A stretch of 36,122 nucleotides of DNA from Candidatus Hydrogenedentota bacterium (GCA_020848835.1 JADLHJ010000084.1:150914-187035); one strand, 5' to 3'. Positions 24,835-33,479 are shown, numbered from the stretch's first letter. The notes: generated by a model from the letters alone, not told the origin. A program made the numbers and translations.

Positions 24835-26135
24835 CGCCGTATCTCCACCGCGCGCGCGTGCGCCTGCAGTTGTTCTGCATTCGCCAGCGCCATTATGTCG
24901 TGGGCGACGTTCGTCATACGCTCGCGCGAGAATGAAATGATGCTTGTGACCTTACGAAAATCTTCCGCCGTCAGTGGAGACGAGAAACGCGCCTTGCGTC
25001 CCGTCGGCAGGATGTGGTTTGGTCCCGCGTAATAATCGCCAACCGCCACAGAAGTTCCACCGCCCAATACCGCGCAACCCACATTGTCGATTTGATCAAA
25101 AACCACACGCGGGTCTTCCGTCTGGATACTCAGGTGTTCGGGGGCAATCAGATTCGTCAGGCGCGCTGCTTCGTTGAGGTCGCGCACGATATACACCTCA
25201 CCGTTCTTATCCAGCGACTTTCGAATGATCGCGGCGCGCGGCAGCGTTTTCACTTCTTCGTCGATGGTCTTCGCAACCTTGTCATAGAATTGCTCCGACA
25301 GCACCACCAGCATCGCTCGCGCGTCTTCGTCATGTTCAGCCTGCGCCAAAAGCTCCAACGCTACTTCGCGCGGGTTTGCCTTATCATCGGCGATTACCAC
25401 TACTTCCGAAGGCCCTGCTTCCTTGTCAATGTCACATACACTCGAAACCAAACGCTTCGCGAGTGTCACGTAGATATTTCCCGGCCCGGCAATTTTCAGC
25501 ACCGCACGAATCGTCTTCGTGCCGTACGCCAGCGCCGCGATTGCCTGCGCGCCGCCCACACGAAATACGCGTGAAGCACCTGCGATCTTCGCCGCGGCAA
25601 GGACCAGCGGGTGTATGCCGCCTTCAAACGACGGCGGGGATACCATCACAATCTCGCGCACACCCGCCACGCGCGCGGGCACGATGTTCATTAATACAGA
25701 TGACGGATAAAAGGCTGTCCCGCCCGGCACATATAGCCCCACGCTTTCGATCGCGGTCATGCGTTGACCGAGAATTGATCCGTCCGGGGTGCGTTCTTCC
25801 CAGGACTGGCGCAGATTTATTTCGTGAAATGCCGATATGTTCGCGTGCGCGCGTTCCAGCGCGCGCAATACGGCAGGCTCCACTTTCGACACCGCGGCAT
25901 CGATATCCTTCGCCGTCACCTCAAACTGCTCTGGCTTCAAGACGACTCGATCGAATCGCTCCGTGAACGACGCGACAGCGTCATCGCCCTGTACGCGCAC
26001 TGCGTCCACCACCGCGCGCGTCGCTGACAATTTGTCAGCAAGCTCCAACTCCGATGCTGCATCGGTGCCCGCTTCCACAATGCGCAGTGCTACGGCTTCA
26101 TAGTCGCTATCGGATTGAATGAGATACTTCTTCAT
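24831..26135 (-). CDS. hisD: Histidinol dehydrogenase
   Basis: This 434-residue zinc enzyme catalyses the last two steps of histidine synthesis, oxidising L-histidinol to L-histidine with two NAD+. Family blocks are in order: QSWEERTPDGSILGQRMTAI, GLYVPGGTAFYPSSVLMNIV, the dinucleotide-region AYGTKTI and KIAGPGNIYVTLAKRLV, EAGPSEVVVIAD, LLAQAEHDEDA (Gln and His zinc ligands) and APEHLSIQTEDP (catalytic Glu-His). VGDYYAGPNHILPT contains the Asp zinc ligand. Full length compared with E. coli HisD. No clear ribosome site lies before the ATG. The downstream hisC overlaps by 4 nt. A palindromic repeat element lies upstream. Confidence 0.97.
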   Translation of the reverse strand: MKKYLIQSDSDYEAVALRIVEAGTDAASELELADKLSATRAVVDAVRVQGDDAVASFTERFDRVVLKPEQFEVTAKDIDAAVSKVEPAVLRALERAHANISAFHEINLRQSWEERTPDGSILGQRMTAIESVGLYVPGGTAFYPSSVLMNIVPARVAGVREIVMVSPPSFEGGIHPLVLAAAKIAGASRVFRVGGAQAIAALAYGTKTIRAVLKIAGPGNIYVTLAKRLVSSVCDIDKEAGPSEVVVIADDKANPREVALELLAQAEHDEDARAMLVVLSEQFYDKVAKTIDEEVKTLPRAAIIRKSLDKNGEVYIVRDLNEAARLTNLIAPEHLSIQTEDPRVVFDQIDNVGCAVLGGGTSVAVGDYYAGPNHILPTGRKARFSSPLTAEDFRKVTSIISFSRERMTNVAHDIMALANAEQLQAHARAVEIRR

Positions 26136-26168
26136 ATGAAACTAGATTCGACTTTCTCTGAAATATGT

Positions 26169-26318
26169 CTCTAACAAAAACTGCCGGAACCCTTTCAGGG
26201 TTCACACCGAGATGCTATCAGCTCACCCAGGGTAGGCCCGCCTGCGTCGAAGCGACTCCGGCGGGCCAACCCTGGGCTACATGCTGAAATCCCTTCGGGA
26301 TATTCAATCTTGTTAGAG
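26169..26318. repeat. Multi-palindrome intergenic repeat (copy 1) with 9-bp terminal inverted repeats
   Basis: Three paired blocks are seen: AACCCTTTCAGGGTT (26188-26202), ACCCAGGGTAG paired with a later ACCCTGGGCTAC, and ATCCCTTCGGGAT (26289-26301). The middle encloses GGCCCGCC/GGCGGGCC. CTCTAACAA (26169-26177) and TTGTTAGAG (26310-26318) are perfect inverted repeats flanking the whole. A related copy lies at 35772-35880. The layout suggests a mobile or structured non-coding element. Confidence 0.75.
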
Positions 26319-26337
26319 GCTCTTGGTTAATATTGGT

Positions 26338-26796
26338 TCAATTGTTAAAACCGAATCCGAACCATCCACCGCCTGTCTTTTTTGGCTTGGTAGAGCCCCC
26401 GAAAGACATAGGCTCCTCATATTTTTTGAAATCTTCGCGCACGAAATTCACGAGCTTTCCATCCCGGAATGCGAGGTTAAGATAAGCGCCGGTGCCGATT
26501 GGGTATTGCAGAATCTCATCATCGTCCTGCACGCCGTCTGGATAACCCGCCGGATTTTTTGCGGCAAACTTTCGCATTGCGTCTATCGTTTTTGTCTTCC
26601 TTTCCGGGGTCGCGATTCGACCAGGCCCTAACAACGTTTCAACGTGTGCCTTCGAGTCGCCGTTGGATACCTCATTATAAAGCACACCATATAACGCTTT
26701 GCCGTCGTGAAACCGTTTGTAGTTGTCCGAGTTTGAGCACGCTGTAACGTAAGCGGCCAAGAACCCCGCACCGATGACTCGCGCCAGACGTTTCAT
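26338..26796 (-). CDS. Small lipoprotein, possibly BamE/SmpA-like
   Basis: This 152-residue protein has a lipoprotein signal with lipobox VTAC (C20), so it is probably anchored in the outer membrane. The mature part has YNEVSNGDSKAHVETLLGPG, a break, then EILQYPIGTGAYLNLAFRDGKLVN. The helix ending in LLG-P followed by a YP strand and an F-x-DGKLV strand resembles the SmpA/OmlA (BamE) fold, but similarity is weak and the assignment is tentative. The C-terminus is Lys/Gly/Phe-rich (KKTGGGWFGFGFNN). It lies 14 nt after the murA start-side neighbour in the same minus-strand series, between murA and hisD, and may be read through from murA. No strong ribosome site. Confidence 0.7.
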   Translation of the reverse strand: MKRLARVIGAGFLAAYVTACSNSDNYKRFHDGKALYGVLYNEVSNGDSKAHVETLLGPGRIATPERKTKTIDAMRKFAAKNPAGYPDGVQDDDEILQYPIGTGAYLNLAFRDGKLVNFVREDFKKYEEPMSFGGSTKPKKTGGGWFGFGFNN

Positions 26797-26810
26797 GGTT
26801 CAATTATCGC

Positions 26811-28064
26811 CTATTCCTGAACGCGCTCGATGTCCGCGCCAAGGCTTGCCAATCGCTCCTCAATTCGTTCATACCCGCGATCGATGTGGTACACGCGGGC
26901 GATAGACGTCTCCCCCTTACTCGCCGCCAACCCCGCCACGACGAGCGCCGCGCTCGCCCGCAGGTCCGACGCCATCACCGGCGCACCTGCGATCTGTGGC
27001 ACGCCTTTCACAATCGCGGAGTTGCCGTCCAACGCTATACTCGCGCCCATGCGCACCAGCTCGGCCACTTGCATGAAACGGTTTTCGAATACGGACTCGC
27101 GAATTACGCTCGTGCCTTCCGCGACGCACAACATCGACATCATCTGCGCCTGAAGATCTGTCGGGAAACCCGGAAACGGCTGCGTGGTGAAGTCCACTGC
27201 CTTGACGCCGTTTTTCGCCTTCACGCGAATGCCCGAACTCAGGATCTCCACCTCTGCGCCCGCATCGCGCAGCTTGTCGAGGAAATTCGGCAGATGGTCC
27301 GGGTTAGCATCCAGGGCGGTAATGTCGCCATGCGTTGCGAGCGCCGCTACAAGGAACGTACCAGCTTCGATACGATCCGGCATAACCGTGTGTTCGGTGC
27401 CTGATAATGCATCAACGCCAACCACGGTAATCATGTCCGTGCCCGCGCCGGAAATCTGCGCGCCCATCGCGTTCAGGAAATGCGCGAGGTCTACGATCTC
27501 CGGTTCCCGCGCCGCGTTGCTGATCCGCGTCAGACCCTTCGCGCGCGTTGCCGCCATCATGATGTTTTCGGTAGCGCCCACGCTCGGAAAATCCAGCGAA
27601 TAATTCGCGCCGGTGAGCTGCCCCGTCGCGATTACATAGCCATCTTCGATCGCGATCTTTGCCCCGAGTGCTTCGAGGCCCTTCAAGTGAATATCAACCG
27701 GACGCGTCCCAATCGCGCAACCTCCGGGCAGCGAGACCTTCGCCGTGCCAAATCTCCCCAGCATAGGCCCTAGCACGAAGAACGACGCACGCATCTTCCG
27801 CACGAGATCGTACGAAGCGACCTGTGTATCGATTGACGAAGGATCGATCGTCATGTAGCGCCCGGTGAATTCCACCTTTGCGCCGAAGGACGTCAACAAC
27901 TTGTCCATTGTGAAGACGTCGTGCAGGCAGGGAATGTTGTGCAGGGTACACGCCTGCTCCGCCAGAATTGTCGCGGCCATTAACGGCAGCGCCGCATTCT
28001 TCGCTCCACGCACCTGCACGGACCCCTTCAAGGGCTTCCCGCCACGAATCAGAATCTTGTCCAC
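26811..28064 (-). CDS. murA: UDP-N-acetylglucosamine 1-carboxyvinyltransferase
   Basis: This 417-residue cytoplasmic enzyme transfers enolpyruvate from PEP to UDP-GlcNAc, the first committed step of peptidoglycan synthesis. The start is a GTG at 28064 with GGGAG 5 nt upstream. RGAKNAALPLMAATIL contains the substrate Lys/Asn pair. VSLPGGCAIGTRPVD carries the active-site C116, so the protein would be of the fosfomycin-sensitive Cys type rather than the Asp type. FPGFPTDLQAQMMSM and the C-terminal DRGYERIEERLASLGA are also family signatures. Full length. The presence of murA indicates a peptidoglycan-containing cell. A hairpin terminator lies between secG and this gene. Confidence 0.97.
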   Translation of the reverse strand: MDKILIRGGKPLKGSVQVRGAKNAALPLMAATILAEQACTLHNIPCLHDVFTMDKLLTSFGAKVEFTGRYMTIDPSSIDTQVASYDLVRKMRASFFVLGPMLGRFGTAKVSLPGGCAIGTRPVDIHLKGLEALGAKIAIEDGYVIATGQLTGANYSLDFPSVGATENIMMAATRAKGLTRISNAAREPEIVDLAHFLNAMGAQISGAGTDMITVVGVDALSGTEHTVMPDRIEAGTFLVAALATHGDITALDANPDHLPNFLDKLRDAGAEVEILSSGIRVKAKNGVKAVDFTTQPFPGFPTDLQAQMMSMLCVAEGTSVIRESVFENRFMQVAELVRMGASIALDGNSAIVKGVPQIAGAPVMASDLRASAALVVAGLAASKGETSIARVYHIDRGYERIEERLASLGADIERVQE

Positions 28065-28169
28065 ATCAGCTCCCTGCGCGTACCCGCCACAACGCTATGA
28101 ATTTCCCGAACGACCCGCCGGTTCCATTTCAGACTCAAAACCGAGCTTTGCAATACCTTCCACAATAAG

Positions 28170-28201
28170 AAAAGGCCCAAAGCCTATCAAAGCTCTGGGC
28201 C
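28170..28201 (-). terminator. Rho-independent terminator after secG
   Basis: On the minus strand GGCCCA (28201-28196) pairs with TGGGCC (28179-28174). Inside lie an AGC/GCT extension and an 8-nt loop, and the stem is followed directly by TTTTC. It sits between secG and murA, so murA probably has its own promoter. Confidence 0.7.
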
Positions 28202-28236
28202 GATCATTTTAATCCATCCGATCGAAGCGGAGCGCG

Positions 28237-28794
28237 TTACTGTCCCGCCGGTGCCGGTTCGCTGGACGCGGGTGCTTCCGCGGGAGCGGGCGTCTCGGCT
28301 GGCGCAGGGGCAGTAGCTTCTGCAGGCGCGGATGCTTCGGGCGAATTTGGCATTGCATCGGTTGCGGGCGCGGCTTCTGGCGTCGCGGCAGGCGAGTTTG
28401 CACCTTCAGTTACTGGAGGAGTTGTCGTCGCTGAAGTAGCGCCTGCGGCCGGAGTGTCTTTATATAAGTCATCCAGCGCCGCCTGTGCCGCGCTATTTTC
28501 GTCCACCATCTCCGGCGCTGCACCGCGGCTAATCCGGCCAACGACGATAGAAAGCGTGAGCGACAGCACCATAAATACCGCTGCCGCGTAATAGGTTAGC
28601 TGCACGATAGCCGTCTTGCGCCCGCGTGGGCCAAATACTGCGTCAGAGCCGCCTCCGACGCCAAACGCACCGGCGAACCCTGCGCCTTTGCCCTTTTGCA
28701 TCAGCACGACGCCCACGAGTAACACGCACGCTAAAAACCAGATGATGGAACAAATCCACCATAGCGTACTCATCGAAAATATTGCTTCAAGCAT
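28237..28794 (-). CDS. secG: Preprotein translocase subunit SecG with long Ala/Pro tail
   Basis: This 185-residue protein carries SecG in its first 90 residues: a membrane helix (LWWICSIIWFLACVLLVGVV), the conserved loop LMQKGKGAGFAGAFGVGGGS with DAVFGPRGR, and a second helix (LTYYAAAVFMVLSLTLSIVV). SecG stimulates SecYEG-mediated export. Typical SecG is 75-120 residues; here an extra 70-residue low-complexity tail of Ala, Pro, Glu, Ser and Thr follows, with repeated PAEAPA-like units. Such tails are known in some phyla, with unknown purpose. The ATG at 28794 has a weak ribosome site; the Met at 28773 is an alternative. The gene is divergent from the oxidoreductase gene at 28998. Confidence 0.9.
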   Translation of the reverse strand: MLEAIFSMSTLWWICSIIWFLACVLLVGVVLMQKGKGAGFAGAFGVGGGSDAVFGPRGRKTAIVQLTYYAAAVFMVLSLTLSIVVGRISRGAAPEMVDENSAAQAALDDLYKDTPAAGATSATTTPPVTEGANSPAATPEAAPATDAMPNSPEASAPAEATAPAPAETPAPAEAPASSEPAPAGQ

Positions 28795-28997
28795 GGTTCC
28801 AACTCACTTTACAAGTAGACCGCCCATCGATAACCGGCTCAATAGTATACAGAATAAATCGCTGAAATTGAAATTACTGTTCTGTTGGCCAAAATGGGAA
28901 AGGCCCTCATTTTTGCGCCTGGCGTTGACCCGCCCAAGGGACGGGGCATACACTCGCAACCATAGCATCGGGATCGAGAAAAAGGGGGAACTCACCT

Positions 28998-30338
28998 ATG
29001 CACAATGTTGGAATTTCGCGCCGCCACTTCTTGATGGGGTCCACTGCGGCCATGGGGGCGCTGGCGGCCGGCACCGCTTCTGCGGCCGAACCACGCCGCA
29101 TCGCCCCCAACGAGAGGCTCAATATTGCCGGCATCGGTGTCGGCGGTCAGGGCGGGCGCGACATCGACCACTTCTCGGCCCTGGGAGAGAACATTGTAGC
29201 TTTGTGCGATGTCGATGACGCCCACGCCGCCAAGACCTTTGAGCACTACCCCAACGCCAAGAAATACCGCGATTTCCGCGTCATGCTGGAACAGCAAAAA
29301 GATATCGACGCCGTTGTTATAGGTACGCCCGACCACCTGCACGCGGTCGTCGCCATGACCGCCATCCAAATGGGCAAGCATGTCTATTGTGAGAAACCAC
29401 TCACTCACTCCATATATGAAGCGCGTGTGCTTGCGAAAGCCGCCCGCGACGCCAAGGTCGCCACTCAAATGGGCAATCAGGGCCAAGCGTCGGATGAGTC
29501 CCGCGTATTGGCCGAACTCATCTGGGATGGCGCAATTGGAAATGTTCGCGAGATTCATGGATGGTGCAACCGCAATCCGTCGATTTCCCCGCGGGGCATG
29601 GCGAGACCGCAGGGTGAGTCTCCCGCGCCTTCGACTTTAGATTGGGACCTTTGGCTGGGCCCGGCGCCGCACAGGCCCTATGTCGAAGGTGCCTATCTCC
29701 CATTCATCTGGCGCGGCTGGTGGGACTTCGGCACCGGCGTTCTTGGAGACATTGGCTGCCACAACTTCTCGGCCATCTTTAAGGCGCTCAAGCTCGGGCA
29801 TCCTACAAGCGTCGAGGCAACCTCGACCGCCGCGCAGTCGCCCCCGGAGGTAAACGCCGAAAGCGCGCCGATTGCATCGATCGTTCGTTACGAATTCCCC
29901 GTCGAAGGCGATCGCCCAGCCGTCAGCCTTACTTGGTGGGACGGCGGACTCATGCCGCCGCGGCCGGAGGAACTCGAGCCGGACAAGAAATTCGGCGGCG
30001 GCGACGGTATGCTCTACATCGGCGACAAGGGAAAGATTCTCAACCACGAACTGATTCCCGAGACGCGAAAAAAAGAATATGGCGCGCCTCCGAAGAAGCT
30101 TCCCCGCTCTCCCGGTCACGGCATCGAATGGGTCAACGCCTGTAAAGGCGGCGAACCCGCCGGCGCAAACTTCGACTTCGCCGGGCCACTCACTGAAGTC
30201 GTACTCCTCGGCAACATCGCCATTCGTACACAGAAGAAACTGCTTTGGGACGGACCGAACATGACCATCACAAACGTCCCGGAAGCGAACCAGTACATCA
30301 ACTCGCCCTATCGCGAAGGTTGGACACTCGGCGTATGA
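28998..30338 (+). CDS. Tat-exported Gfo/Idh/MocA-family oxidoreductase
   Basis: This 446-residue protein starts at ATG 28998, about 9 nt after GGGGGA. The twin-arginine signal is SRRHFLMGSTAAMGALAAG. The Rossmann fold follows with GIGVGGQGGRDI, then VALCDVDD, VVIGTPDHLHAVVAMTA and CEKPLTHSIYEAR; the last contains the catalytic-region Lys. NQGQASDESRVLAELIWDGA and GHGIEWVNACKGG are typical of the planctomycete/Hydrogenedentota-type secreted subgroup. These enzymes probably oxidise or isomerise sugars with bound NAD(P), carried folded through the Tat route. Substrate unknown. The stop overlaps the next gene's ATG (ATGA), linking it to the DUF4838 protein. Confidence 0.92.
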   Translation: MHNVGISRRHFLMGSTAAMGALAAGTASAAEPRRIAPNERLNIAGIGVGGQGGRDIDHFSALGENIVALCDVDDAHAAKTFEHYPNAKKYRDFRVMLEQQKDIDAVVIGTPDHLHAVVAMTAIQMGKHVYCEKPLTHSIYEARVLAKAARDAKVATQMGNQGQASDESRVLAELIWDGAIGNVREIHGWCNRNPSISPRGMARPQGESPAPSTLDWDLWLGPAPHRPYVEGAYLPFIWRGWWDFGTGVLGDIGCHNFSAIFKALKLGHPTSVEATSTAAQSPPEVNAESAPIASIVRYEFPVEGDRPAVSLTWWDGGLMPPRPEELEPDKKFGGGDGMLYIGDKGKILNHELIPETRKKEYGAPPKKLPRSPGHGIEWVNACKGGEPAGANFDFAGPLTEVVLLGNIAIRTQKKLLWDGPNMTITNVPEANQYINSPYREGWTLGV

Positions 30339-32356
30339 AGCAATCTGTAAACCACTTTAGATTTGCCGTTAGCTCTTTCGGTTTGATTCTGCTACTTGCG
30401 TTGCCTGCAAGTGCGCAGGTGCGCCTCGTTCAAAACGGGCAAGCGCAAGCAGTGATTGTGACCGCCGACGCCACTACAAAGACTGGCAGTTATGCTGCGG
30501 AAGAGTTGGCGGCGCATGTCGAGAAGGCAACCGGTGTCAAACTCAAGCGCGTAACCGAATCCGAAACCCCGGCGGACGTGCCGACGCGCGTATTCATTGG
30601 CGAAACAAAGGCCGCCCTTTTGAATGGCATCGATTCGGCACACCTGCCACGCGAAGCCTACGTGATACGTTCTGTTGGAAACGACCTCTTCATCATCGGA
30701 CGCGAAGACAACGTCGAACCGCTCGATGAAGACAATCCAAACGCCGGTACGCTGTTCGGTGTTTACGAATTCCTCGAACGCACAACCCACGTGCGCTGGC
30801 TGTGGCCCGGTGACTTGGGAACCTTTGTGCCGAAGACCGGCACGATTGAGATATCCTCCATCAACGAGATGGCCGCGCCGGCGCTCGCTTACCGTTCGCT
30901 CGTGTGGTCGCGGATGCGCGCGATTGCACGCGATCGGCAAACCATTAGCGAAGAAGACGCCCGCCTCGGCTTCAGCCAACAGACCGCGCACGACTACGCC
31001 GTCGCGTTGCAGGCGTTGCTGCGCCGGCACCGCATGGGTGGACTCGACGCAATGCCCCCGAGCGGGCATTCCTTCACGGGCTGGTGGAAGAAGTATGGCA
31101 AAGAGCATCCCGATTGGTTTGCGCTGCGAAAGGATGGGACGCGCGGACATCCGGACCCGGATTACGATGCGGTGTCGTTGTGCGTAACCAACGAAGAGTT
31201 GCAGGACTTCATCGTCGAACAATGGGACGGCGAAAGCCCGATTGTGTTGGGTCCGGTCGATCGTCCTGGACGGTGTAACTGCCAGAAGTGCCGCGCGTGG
31301 GACGGTCCGCAGCCCGATCCGGCGCCGTGGTTCGCGAAGTACGTTTACGAAACCGAACCGCGCGCGCAGGACTATTTTGCGGGCGCAACGTCTGACCGCG
31401 CCGCGCGATTCTGGAAGGTCATTCAGGAGAAGGCGGCGAAGCGCAATCCGAATGTACTCGTGTCCGGATCGTTCATCTATGAGAACGAGTTTCCTGCGCC
31501 GGTTACGGGAATCAAACTGAACAACCGAGTCTATGCGGAATTTGTGCAATGGCAAGACCCGCACCTGCGCTGGTTCCCAATGCCGGATGAGGCCTTCGAT
31601 TGGATCAAGGCGCAATGGCTTGGATGGAAAGCAACCGGCATGCGAATGTCCTATCGTCCCAACTATCTGCACGATGGTTATGTGATGCCGCATTTCGAGA
31701 CGCGGCAGTCGGGTGAGTTCTTCAAATTTGCATATGAGCACGGAATGGAAGGCGCACGGTTCGACTCGCTCACCGGACAATGGGCCGTTCAGGGGCCGCG
31801 CTTGTACATGCATCTGCGGCTGCTTGCCAAACCTGAATTGAGTATCGACGAAATACAGTACGAATACTGCTTCGCGTTTGGACCGGCGGCAGGGACAATG
31901 AAGCAGTACTTCGCGTATTGGGAAGACTACGCGTTTCGCAATACGATGCCGTTCCTTGATCTATACAAGGACTACGTGCGCCGCTACGCCAATTATATTC
32001 GCAAGGCGCACCTCGCGTTTCCGCCGGAAAGTTTTCGGCCTGCCGAAGCGCTGCTGCAACAAGCGTACGACGAGGCCAAGACCGATCCTTTGCCGGAGTT
32101 CGCGGAACGCGTGCGCTTCATCCAGGTCGGACTGGAACACGCCCAACTCGCCTGCAAACTCGCAGCGGTGTTCGATGGCGACAAGACCCTCCCCGAAAGC
32201 AAAATAGAAGAAGGCAAACAAGCCCTGCGCGAATTGATCGCCTTCCGAAAAAAGTACGAGGGCATGTTCTTCTCCGATCTCCTCCACGTCACCAGCTACT
32301 GGGAACGCCCGGGCATCGACGTTGACGAGCTGGTTGCATCGATCGCGACCGAATAA
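30335..32356 (+). CDS. Secreted DUF4838 protein, putative glycoside hydrolase
   Basis: This 673-residue protein starts at ATG 30335, overlapping the oxidoreductase stop, which gives a proper signal peptide (FGLILLLALPASAQ). The frame remains open 30 codons upstream, but that is the upstream gene's sequence. Residues 25-170 match the N-terminal alpha/beta domain of GH20/GH67-like proteins (SYAAEELAAHVEKATGVKLK, LFGVYEFLERTTHVRWLWPG). DUF4838 follows, with LGPVDRPGRCNCQKCRAWD; the cysteines at about 314, 316 and 319 are conserved in the family and may bind a metal. The large C-terminal helical part contains FAFGPAAGTMKQYFAYWEDY. Enzymatic activity is unproven for DUF4838. It probably acts with the oxidoreductase on a carbohydrate outside the cytoplasm. 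Confidence 0.88.
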   Translation: MKQSVNHFRFAVSSFGLILLLALPASAQVRLVQNGQAQAVIVTADATTKTGSYAAEELAAHVEKATGVKLKRVTESETPADVPTRVFIGETKAALLNGIDSAHLPREAYVIRSVGNDLFIIGREDNVEPLDEDNPNAGTLFGVYEFLERTTHVRWLWPGDLGTFVPKTGTIEISSINEMAAPALAYRSLVWSRMRAIARDRQTISEEDARLGFSQQTAHDYAVALQALLRRHRMGGLDAMPPSGHSFTGWWKKYGKEHPDWFALRKDGTRGHPDPDYDAVSLCVTNEELQDFIVEQWDGESPIVLGPVDRPGRCNCQKCRAWDGPQPDPAPWFAKYVYETEPRAQDYFAGATSDRAARFWKVIQEKAAKRNPNVLVSGSFIYENEFPAPVTGIKLNNRVYAEFVQWQDPHLRWFPMPDEAFDWIKAQWLGWKATGMRMSYRPNYLHDGYVMPHFETRQSGEFFKFAYEHGMEGARFDSLTGQWAVQGPRLYMHLRLLAKPELSIDEIQYEYCFAFGPAAGTMKQYFAYWEDYAFRNTMPFLDLYKDYVRRYANYIRKAHLAFPPESFRPAEALLQQAYDEAKTDPLPEFAERVRFIQVGLEHAQLACKLAAVFDGDKTLPESKIEEGKQALRELIAFRKKYEGMFFSDLLHVTSYWERPGIDVDELVASIATE

Positions 32357-32373
32357 TCAACACGCACTTGTAG

Positions 32374-32395
32374 CGTCCGGCTTCCATGCCGGACG
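32374..32395. terminator. 8-bp GC hairpin after the DUF4838 gene
   Basis: CGTCCGGC-ttccat-GCCGGACG is a perfect 8-bp stem with a 6-nt loop, 18 nt after the stop codon. No U-tract follows on either strand. It may be a terminator or another small palindromic repeat. Confidence 0.4.
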
Positions 32396-32774
32396 GAATT
32401 CGTCCGATGATCTCGTCTCCTACTACTTGTCCACGGCGTTGCACTCGACTGTTTAATCCCCACGCGAAACGACCCCTGTTTGGATGACGGATAATGCGGA
32501 TAGTAGCGATACTGCTTGCTAGATTGCGATAAAACGCAAAAAATAGCTTCCTGCAAGATTATTGTGTTTACTGAAAAACTACCTTACTATCGACAGGCTG
32601 CTGTTTCATTCGTTTTCTTGATTGTCTCTCGCAATACACCGAACTCGTTGAACCGCTTAGTGGGTCGGGCCTTGAAGTTGTCCCCTGCAAGGATGTCCCG
32701 CCTCTGCACGGTTGTCGTGTGGCTGGCCGTTGATAAACGCCGTTTGCTCCACAAAGAAAGGTCCTCCCCCTCTC
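32396..32774. other. Intergenic region before the SnoaL-like gene
   Basis: This stretch of about 380 nt contains no gene I can support. It is AT-rich at 32475-32600, where a plus-strand promoter is plausible, but no hexamer pair at good spacing stood out. The start of the next gene is preceded only by a weak AAAGG 14 nt upstream. Confidence 0.4.
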
Positions 32775-33326
32775 ATGAACCAATCGCGCACAACCCAACT
32801 GTTTATTCTGGCTCTGATCGTTGCAGTGGGCACGATATTCGCCCTTGAGCGGCCCATGTTTGGCGCAACGGAAAGCAACAGCAGCAGACTTTCCAAGGCA
32901 GACGAAGACGCGGTCCGCGCCGTTGTCATGGGAATCGAGCAGACATGGAATTCGCACGACATGGACGCAATGGGAAAATTGTTTCGGGACGATGCCGAGT
33001 TCATTAACGTCGTTGGGATGGATTGGCACGGCCGCAACGCGATCATGGTCGCGCACAGCGCGTATCACAACACCATGTTCAAGAATCACAACATCAAGAC
33101 AGACACTATAGAAACACGTTCCATTGCCGACGGCTGCGCTATCGCGGTCGTTACTACGACGAACGACAGCTTCAAGACCCCGGACGGCAACGTCGTTCCC
33201 AAGCGGCAGAATCGACAAACCTACGTACTAACCAAACGCGCGGACGGCTGGAAGATCGTGCATGCGCACAATGTGCCAGTCGATGCGATGGCTGCCCAAC
33301 ACGACCCGGCGAAGGCCCCGAAATGA
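32775..33326 (+). CDS. Exported SnoaL-like/DUF4440 protein (SgcJ/EcaC type)
   Basis: This 183-residue protein starts at ATG 32775; the frame stays open upstream to 32712 but without a credible start. An N-terminal membrane or signal segment (LFILALIVAVGTIFAL) precedes a cone-shaped alpha+beta barrel of the SnoaL/DUF4440 superfamily: DAVRAVVMGIEQTWNSHDMD, FRDDAEFINVVGMDWHGRNA, then TNDSFKTPDGNVVPKRQNRQ and a closing strand DGWKIVHAHNVP. Members include enzymes and ligand-binding proteins, often annotated SgcJ/EcaC oxidoreductases without direct evidence. The specific reaction is unknown. It appears to be a single gene, followed by a small hairpin (ATTCCC-gaga-GGGAAT, 33365-33380). Confidence 0.85.
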   Translation: MNQSRTTQLFILALIVAVGTIFALERPMFGATESNSSRLSKADEDAVRAVVMGIEQTWNSHDMDAMGKLFRDDAEFINVVGMDWHGRNAIMVAHSAYHNTMFKNHNIKTDTIETRSIADGCAIAVVTTTNDSFKTPDGNVVPKRQNRQTYVLTKRADGWKIVHAHNVPVDAMAAQHDPAKAPK

Positions 33327-33395
33327 ACCTGATCCAAGAATAAAGCAGAGCTTTTCAAAACAACATTCCCGAGAGGGAATCGCCCCGGCGAATGG

Positions 33396-33479
33396 GAACG
33401 AGCAAAAGGAGCACGGGCATCCTGCCCGTGATTAACTTAAGATCGGGCGGGCGAGACGCGCGCGCTCCTTTTCTCGTTC
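33396..33479. repeat. Nested palindromic repeat element
   Basis: Outer arms GAACGAGCAAAAGGAGC (33396-33412) and GCTCCTTTTCTCGTTC (33464-33479) are inverted, with one inserted base. Inside is a perfect hairpin, CACGGGCA-tcc-TGCCCGTG (33412-33430), and a GGGCGGGCGAGACGCGCGC segment. Such CACGGGCA/TGCCCGTG units are, to my knowledge, common dispersed repeats in planctomycete-like genomes. It ends about 90 nt before the S9 peptidase start. Confidence 0.7.

Noticed and set aside
30392..31813. 473-residue minus-strand frame antisense to the DUF4838 gene
   Set aside because: Long only because GC-rich coding sequence lacks stops in the opposite frame; composition is shadow-like and the plus-strand protein has clear domains.
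32374..32395. Strong intrinsic terminator
   Set aside because: The stem is good but no U-tract follows on either strand, so it is kept only as a weak candidate.
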